The position numbers and the translations under genes were made by a program. A stretch of 64,000 nucleotides of DNA from Branchiostoma floridae (lineage: Eukaryota; Chordata; Leptocardii; Amphioxiformes; Branchiostomatidae): NCBI RefSeq assembly GCF_000003815.2, contig NC_049985.1, positions 64,001 to 128,000 of the forward strand, written 5' to 3'. Below the pieces are notes generated by a model, which was not told the DNA's origin, did not search any database, and saw only the letters and a list, made by a program, of their open reading frames with translations. Numbering within the stretch: position 1 is the first letter of the stretch; every line of letters starts with the position of its first letter. Shown in pieces: positions 56,754 through 64,000 of this stretch.

Positions 56754-57476
56754 AGAGAATAATTTGGCCAGACAGGGACAAATAAGTGGCCAAGGGATGT
56801 CAGTCTTTTGCAGTCTATCCGGCCGGCAAGTCAGTTCAATCCTAGGACAATTAACACCTACTAGAATTTTGTTCCTAACTTGGTCAAAGTTCACCATTTC
56901 TATTAATCCAGGCCGGAGTCTGGTAGAGACTATGACCACCAATTGGCTACATAAATGTTACCTTTACCGCGATTTCTCTGCCCTGGTTAATCATTCAACT
57001 AACCTAGTAATGCACAAAGTGCTGCAGCAATCCACTAAAGGTTATCGAGTTTAGTGTTCAACCGCAAACAAACAACAACGCTACCGAAAACAACTTCCAT
57101 GATGGAAGCTCTGAACCCTTAATAGTCCCCCTCTCCAAGCAGATGTTGATGGGGAAAATCGTGACCTTTTTCTAGTCTCTACCAGACTCCCGCCTGGCCG
57201 AATAGTAATAGAGGAATTTGGCAAAGTTAGGAATAAAAGTCTAGTAGGAATTAATTGGCCTAGGAGTGAGCATTACGGACGCTGAAAAGGCCGGACTAAA
57301 AACACATGATAACTTTATTTGTCCCTATTTGGCCAAATTCTTCTCTTTTTTATCTAGGTGACACGTCTGCCTGGTGACTAAAGTTTTTCTGCCAGCTACC
57401 CCCACCAACAGGAAAATACGACATATGATTATAAGGAAAATGTCACGATTTCCCCACCAGCCCCTGCTTGGAGAGT
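56754..57476. mobile_element. Nested TIR elements forming inverted arms
   Basis: Left arm, about 56754-56935 (AATTTGGCCAGACAGGGACA ... GGAGTCTGGTAGAGACTA), and right arm, about 57168-57350 (TAGTCTCTACCAGACTCCCG ... TTTGTCCCTATTTGGCCAAA), are inverted copies. The right arm lies inside a second inverted pair, 57131 (CTCTCCAAGCAGATGTTGAT) and 57476 (inverse), suggesting one element inserted in another. Confidence 0.6.
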
Positions 57477-57880
57477 AGGTTAGACCGGTAACAAGACAAA
57501 CAACACTAAACAAACGAGATGACAAGTGGTAATTACGCCGTGAAGGGACAAATAGTGATTTGTTTACAGAACAAATAGCAATAATCCACCAACGCGACAA
57601 GGCAAAATACTAATAATCTACGCAAATTTGCCAATGGCAATTGTTATAGATGGCATGACAATTATCATGCAGCTTAATAACATTGCAAAGAACAATAAAT
57701 CAGACATAATTCAAATTACAGGCAACAGAACACGTTTCGAATACATCATGAATATCTAGCACTTAATTACTGCTATGAATACACGTATTGGAAAACTGCT
57801 TACGCAGTACACATTCAAACCGGTAGGGGCGCTGTTGTACACAACCCCGGGGACGTATTTAGCCTATGGTTGTTAATACC

Positions 57881-58078
57881 TGCTCTCCAAGCAGACGTTA
57901 GGCTCCGGCTGTTTCTTTAGTCGTTTTATCGGGTTTTCTGTGTTGTCATTTTTCTTGAAGTACGCCAGCCAAAGGTTTTGACGCAGCAAGGTAAAATACA
58001 AAATAGAAAGCCCGATAAAAACGACTAAAAAAAAACGTTTAAAAAAATAGCCGGAGCTTAACCTCTGCTTGGAGAGTA
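57881..58078. mobile_element. 198-bp palindromic MITE, CTCTCCAAGCAG ends
   Basis: The ends TGCTCTCCAAGCAGACGTTA and the inverse TACTCTCCAAGCAGAGGTTA extend inward for about 80 bp (GGCTCCGGCTG, TAGTCGTTTT, ATCGGG, TTTTCTG), so the element can fold on itself. Flanks GTTAATACC (57872-57880) and GTGAATACC (58079-58087) look like a 9-bp target duplication with one mismatch. Confidence 0.8.
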
Positions 58079-58507
58079 GTGAATACCCTGATTTGAAATC
58101 GATGTACGTTACCAATTCGACGAATGTAGAGTATAGAAAAATGAATACAGGCCTATGTTGATATACAAATATACAATGAAATAACGAAGGGTACTTCTTC
58201 CCATTTAGTAGCATCCAGTAACATCAAAATATTGAAACGAATGTAAATAAGGACCTTTTCATCTCTATACATGGTGGGTATTGTATTGAGATCTGCATGA
58301 AAACTGTATCCTGATTGTACATGTCCGTTTAATTCCATACATGTAGGCTGCCAAACAGGGGTCGTGTCTGTACTCTTACCTTGCACTGCGTTTGGACTGT
58401 ATATCTACATGTTTCCCGTTAGTCGTGTAGCATAAGGGATTTCAGAAATATGCAGTCAGAAAACTGATCAATCACTTATGTATTATCAGGTGATGCGTAA
58501 TATCGCA

Positions 58508-58700
58508 TGGTGTAATCGGCAGTGTGTTGTTCTCGGTCCCAGGAGGCCCAAGAGGTCCTGTGTTCGAAACCTGCCGTGTCACCGATCTTGTGCCCTTGGG
58601 AAAGGCATTTACACCACTTTCCTCACTTCACTCACGTGAGATAGTTCGTATCTTCGGCTATGGTTCTTCCAGGTGTGAGTTGTTCTAAACCTACAGTCAT
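58508..58700 (+). mobile_element. tRNA-derived SINE
   Basis: The head is tRNA-like: A box TGGTGTAATCGG and B box TGTTCGAAACC about 55 bp apart. It is followed by the central segment CTTGTGCCCTTGGGAAAGGC and TTTACAC, shared with the fragment at 8180-8330. The B box differs from consensus at one base and the 3' end is not clearly defined. Confidence 0.75.
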
Positions 58701-61700
58701 TTGGGGCAATTATCGTGTTGAGGTAGCATCGAATGTGTACATGTAGGACAGGATGGACATAGAAAAATGAAATGATAAGCCAAGATTACAGACCAACTTA
58801 ATGACACCATTTATAGGGGATACCAAAGGGACGTGGCCGGAAAAGTTGTGTGATTGGCCTAACTTATTTCCATATACTGTACCAATTGAGTCGTGATAGC
58901 AACTTGGAACATGCTGATTGATCTTATTTGCGGCCTGTTTCAGAACCGGAGGAAGAGTAGGTTTTATTTGAAGCTCGAGTGCTTCTTACAGTGAACGCCG
59001 CTGCGGTTACAATGAATAAAGCATCAGTTTTCAGCCCAAGAGCGTGACTGATACAGCCAGCAGAAGATGGGAAATGTGATCTCCTTAGTTTAAGTGTTAC
59101 TCTTCCCCGCCTCTTTGATGTCGAGCTGTTTGAAACGGAGCTTTTCTCACCAGGCCCTTTCCACCCCTTCTCCTTTGATCGGATAGAAATGAAAGCGGCG
59201 AATGAAAGCTGTATTTGGTGGGGGCGCGAATAAGGCTTTTTTCCTGAGAAAATTAAGTGCCTGGTGTTGCAAATGTGATTGAGCGGAATCCAATTAAGGT
59301 TCCTAGAGCCGATAATAAGAATATTAAGTTAAGAATGATCACAGACCATTCGAAGAAAATGCCGCCTACTCGCGTTTTGAAGCTCTATAATTCAGTAAAA
59401 ATCCCACGTACCGTGGGAGGAAATTACCTTAAAATGAGTTATTTGAAAGTTCTTGTCCGGAGACTAATTGCAACATGAAACAGTAATAAAATAATGTATA
59501 TTGAAATGCCATTATACAATTGTGACACGTGTAGCTGCTGCAAACTACAATCTAAAGTTTTTGTGTTCGACTTCTGTTTTGGAAGCAGTGAAGACGAAGT
59601 GTCCAATTTTTTCCGTAATAAGTGCACCTGGGTTTGGGGAAGTTTCTAGTTTTTGTCGGCAAGAGACTCGGCAGAGACTCGTGGGGTTTGAGTCAAAGGC
59701 GTCTTTCATATTTTTAGATTCAATTTGATCCTCTTGTGTCCATCCCGAATCCTTTTAGAAGACTGTTATTTGTACCTTTTCATCCAGTCCGATATGCTTA
59801 CAAGTGTACTACACACAAGAGGGAAAATCTAATCTTAAGAACTGTAAGGTTAGTATGATTCTCTTTGAGAAGACAACCCATAGCCTAACATTTTACTGAT
59901 ATGTAAAGTCGGTATGACGCAGATACTTGGCTGTTCCGAGACAGCTGAACGAAATACGTTGACAGATATTTCAGCGCTCTTTCAATGCTCTCTCAATTAT
60001 CCTTAAATGATGTTAATGATATCAATAATCACCCAAATCGTCCAATTTCAATGACTTTTAATCATCATCATCATTATCATCACTTTTAATGGTATCAATC
60101 AATGAATGAAGACCTTTGATTTACCAGTATTGTACCTAATATATATACTCACTGGGTTGAGTACAGATCGCAACAAAAGAATTACAACCTAACACAGGAA
60201 TTATATTCAATTAAGTAAATTCGACGTCTTTTCGCTTCTCTGTAATACCGAAAATGTAGGAACAGATATGTTTTACAATCAAAGGATTGAATGCGTTGGG
60301 GATGTTGCTGTGTATTACCTAGCTGAATGAAGTAGGGAAACATATTTTTTTTATTATTTACATGTACTTAGAGTTCATCGCAAAAAAAGGCTCGTGGAGC
60401 CACTCAGACGTTTTGGGTTACAATACTGTATTGTGAAGAAAGATGTCTGTTAACCCTTGACTTAAACAGTTTCAGATTGTACCCCATGGGGAAGCAAGTC
60501 CTTGGAAGTTTATTCCATAGCGATGTTGTTCTAGGAAATAAGCTCTGAGTGTGGAACTTCCTCCTTTAGGAGGATTGTGGAGGAAAAAAAAGGATGATTT
60601 GCTTCCATGGAAGTGACTAAACGGGTTCTTGCAGTGTATATTCGTATTGGAGGTACAAATGAGTGAAGTTCTATAAAGTTCAGCTTGACCTGCCAAATAC
60701 TATTACAAGGTAAATAATGATATCAATGTTTTCTAAGGTTTTCCTATGATCTTTCAAGAATGCCCAAGGTGTTACAATGGTCTACAATGACATCAATGAT
60801 CTGTAAAATCCTGCGATGCTCAAAGATGTCAATGATCAGTGACATTTGATCGTTTATTATTTGGCCTACGGCGTCCAATTACAACATGCGTGCAACACCA
60901 TCAAATACTCTCCACATCACAAGAGATAAAGTAATGAAACCACATAGAAGAGAACCTTCCGCTGCCTCGCAACCAGGTAAATTTATTTTGTCAAAATAAC
61001 ACTGAAGTGCACGGAACTGTCGGCAATGCCAGGGGTGGTGCACTGTTGTAACAAGGAATTTATCCTCACCAAAGTCATCTTTGGAACAAACTAACACTCA
61101 GTCTAGGTAGTTTACTCTCGGCTTCGTTGGTCACGATGACGCACATGTACGTACGCTCTGGGAGTCTGTAGGTGTTGGCATATCGATCAATAGATGATTT
61201 GAAAGTTCATTTGTGTTGCTAGAAATTATTCTGAAGTAAATTTGGACTTAAATTTCCAACACAAAAGTGGAACTTAGCAAACCTTTTAACCAAACTCATG
61301 TATTTTACACAACCCAAGTTTCAGTAGTTCTCCTTCCTACTGCTTTCCTCAGTGATGATGACTGGAACTGCGTCTCGCCAGAATTAAGTGGGTTTAACAA
61401 CAGAGTCATCCTTATCAAAGTCGTCCCACAAATGGCAAAATAAAACTCGATCCACAGTTTCTAAACACATATGAAAAATTGTCCAACAGAATCGTTTTGG
61501 AGGGATTGGGAATTATCGTACAAAGCCTTTTGTCCATAGAATTTGTACTCTCAGATTTCCAAGGTCCCATAGCGTCTACCTACGTTCCATATATGGTGGT
61601 ATGAAGCCATTGTTTTCGCAGTCTTTTGTCATGATTTACAACCATCAGATGAAGTTATGACATACAACAATTTATCTAGAGCTCTCTGGTAACAGACAAA

Positions 61701-62639
61701 TAGCCAAACAAGTAGCCGAAACACAATGCCTTACCCCAATTAGAGTTCAAACATATATCACCGTGGTGGATAATAATGGAGGGTATCCCTTGTCAGCGGT
61801 GTAAAGTCATGCTCATGGGCTCAGTTTCTGAGATTTTTTCAGTCTCAAAAGCTTCGTCCCCATGGTTTAACGTTTGGGGAACGATGACTTCGAGTAAACT
61901 CAAATTTTGCTGTTTACAATAAAGCGTAGCGGTTGTTTGTTTCTTTCTTCATACGGGTAACATTCGAGTTTCTTCAGCTGGCTTTACGGGTTGGGCTTTC
62001 ATAGGGCTTTTCGTCTTCCTCTGCCTCCAAAAAAGAAGTCAAACCCAACTTGTTTAGGAATAGCCAAAACTATACTAGTAATCGAGTAGCCTCTTTTCAC
62101 AATGATGTTAGTCACTGTTCATTGTCACATGTATATCTCTTATGTTTATACCATATGTACTTGCAATTAGCCTCCGGCCATGAACTTGCAAATAAACTTC
62201 TTCTATTTTTTCTGGTTGTATATCACATCTACGCGCGACTTGAGAGAACCTGTGTTCAATCGAAACTGATGCAAAACCAGGCAAAAGCGGATTATAAGCC
62301 AAAACATTCCATACCGCTGAGCCTGTTAGGAAGGACACTTTTGTGATTGATACATCGAACGATGTCCTCAAGTAACCCGAAAGTTTTACAGCCCACATTC
62401 ATTATTTTTCCATACTTGCAGAACGGAACGTATTTGGTCAGCCCGAGTATAACGCGTTACGCATCGATAACGGAAAGCGCGGCAATCCTGTCAACTGATC
62501 ACCATGGCGAGAGATGGGATACTTTATTCAGCCCATCAGCTACCGTACATAATTTGTAGGTAGCTAATCTTCGAATTCCTGGACTTCGGGATATGAAAAC
62601 GTAGAAAGATACAAAACAGAGTATTTGTGCTTTTGAGCA
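58701..62639. other. Long stretch without recognised features
   Basis: Nearly 4 kb with no ORF of recognisable family, no clear tandem array and no element ends that I could pair. Small ORFs at 59257-59728, 60472-61097 and 62050-62559 have no support beyond openness. Confidence 0.35.
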
Positions 62640-63900
62640 GGACTGCCATGTCTTTTCTCGAGTTGGTTGAGTTGGTTGGTACCAGGGTGTCTTATCAGTG
62701 TAGCAATGTAATCACAACCATATTTTTCACGTCGCCATCAACGCTAGTTTCTACCAGACTGACTATGCTGGCTATTATAGGAAGAATAGTTTCCCAGGGG
62801 AGTTTTGTTACCAGAGGACTCCCAGCGGAGTCGGTCGGCAGTGGTCTCCGGAAGGAAACATGAACCCAAGCGTGGACTGACTCCCCTGGCCAATTTCCCG
62901 ATTTTTTTCCGAATTCTACTATCCCCGTACCCCCCTAGGAATGCTTGGTGGAGTATAAGCAACGCGCTCATCACAATCTTCAGTTTTTTTAGTTTCTTTG
63001 CAACGTGACATCGTGAATCACAACTTAGGACCATCATCTTTATATCGCGTATCACGACTTCAATGTCTATTCAGATGGTTCACACGTTAGAAGCATGTTC
63101 TTCACATCGCCGTGGAGAACAAGAATGCGTTGTTCACGAAGTTACAAGTCCAATCTTGTGCCGGAACGCTTGAGTTGGTTCTCACTATGGTATCTTCTCC
63201 TTGTATCATCGTAATCATAACCTAGGAGCATCCTTTTCACATCGCCACAAAGAGAATAAATGTGGATATCACGACTTCAACGTCTATTCTCGCCCCAAAC
63301 GCTTCATTTGGTTACTACTAAGGGTATCTTCTCAGCGTAACATTGTAATCAAAACTTAAGACCGTGTTCTTTATGTGGTCATGAGGAGTACACTAATGCA
63401 TTGATCACGACTTGCAGGTATATTCTTCTTACTTCGAGACGCTTGAATTGGTCTCCCCTAGGATTTCGCCAAAGCAGAACATTGTGAGTCCTTTTGGACA
63501 TTTTCTTTAGATCTTCATATATTCACGACTTCCAGGTTTATTCTTCTTGCGTTGAGACGCTTGAGTTGGTTCGATACTGTGGTTTTTGTTCACCGTAACA
63601 TTGTAATAGTATTTTGTATATTTTGTTTATACTTCCACGTAGAGTACACTAATGCATTGATCACAATTTCCAGGTCCATTCCTCTTTGCGTCGAGACGAT
63701 TGAGTTGGCTCGCACTTTGGCTTTTCCTCAGCGTAACATCATTATAGTATTTTTGGCCATTTTCTTTGCATCTAGATATATCTTGACATTAGAGCACACT
63801 AATGCATTGATCACGATTTGCGAATGCATTCCTCTTGCGTCGAGACGCATGAGTTGGTCCGTACTGTGGTTCCTTCTTACCATCGGCGTAACGTTTAATC
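62640..63900. repeat. Diverged 115-150-bp tandem array
   Basis: GCTTGAGTTGGTT-type motifs recur at about 62662, 63173, 63308, 63447, 63563, 63701 and 63850, each followed by CGTAACATTGTAAT-like, TTTTCTTTACATCT-like and CACTAATGCATTGATCACGA-like blocks. The period varies from 116 to 149 bp. Short ORFs crossing several units (such as 63552-63923) reflect the repeat. Confidence 0.72.
62745..62945. mobile_element. CTCTACCAG-family element inside the array
   Basis: GCTAGTTTCTACCAGACTGA at 62745 opens a block (GGCTATTATAGGAAGAATAG, CCAGGGGAG) similar to the element sequence at 55585, 56655 and 56754. It separates the first array unit from the rest. The right boundary near 62940 is approximate. Confidence 0.45.
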
Positions 63901-64000
63901 ACATTTTTGTCGCCCGTCGATAAAACGGAAAATACGCATGTGGCCCAGCGGGCGGTTTATTGCTAAGATCCACTGCAACATCTGTGCGCCTTTAGAAATG

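Noticed and set aside
58508-58583. A functional tRNA gene
   Set aside because: A and B boxes are present, but the B box is off consensus, no good cloverleaf was found by eye, and the SINE central segment follows directly.

Overview
The window looks like nuclear DNA of a cephalochordate, most likely amphioxus (Branchiostoma). The genes have many short exons with GT-AG introns and chordate-type products. Introns are packed with minisatellites, MITEs and tRNA-derived SINEs, and exon copies differ almost only at silent sites. There is one 100-N assembly gap (40712-40811). The species is inferred; no database was searched.

Layout, left to right. (1) 1-4717, minus: four-exon gene for a large protein with an N-terminal helical/TPR region, a nucleotidyltransferase-like (NTase) core and at least nine 44-residue TPR repeats; it runs off the left edge. 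(2) 6972-15763, minus: a complete 12-exon klhl8 (BTB-BACK-Kelch, 585 aa). (3) 18966-19454, minus: an unassigned cysteine-rich ORF. (4) 19921-24165, minus: a paralogue of gene 1 with the same exon plan (883 aa), whose C-terminal TPR array is reduced to a frameshifted remnant. (5) 26497-32262: a near-perfect inverted duplication with two divergent class A GPCR copies, the left intact and the right carrying a 1-base frameshift. (6) 34650-54152, minus: a 12-exon gene for a coiled-coil/acidic/ZU5/death-domain protein (DTHD1-like), with most of the tandem repeats of the window in its introns. (7) 54153-64000: no convincing gene; duplicated promoter sequence, several TIR elements, a SINE and a diverged tandem array.

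The strongest recurring pattern is that tandem repeats are rooted at exon-intron junctions. In klhl8 and the ZU5/death gene, exon ends with their splice sites have been copied, from one extra copy to about twenty, into the neighbouring intron. Some copies differ from the parent exon only at synonymous sites, so either they are used as alternative exons or two haplotypes have been joined in the assembly. The other candidate for something little described is the NTase-TPR gene pair, whose repetitive TPR tail, paralogue exchange and tail loss resemble fast-evolving sensor genes.
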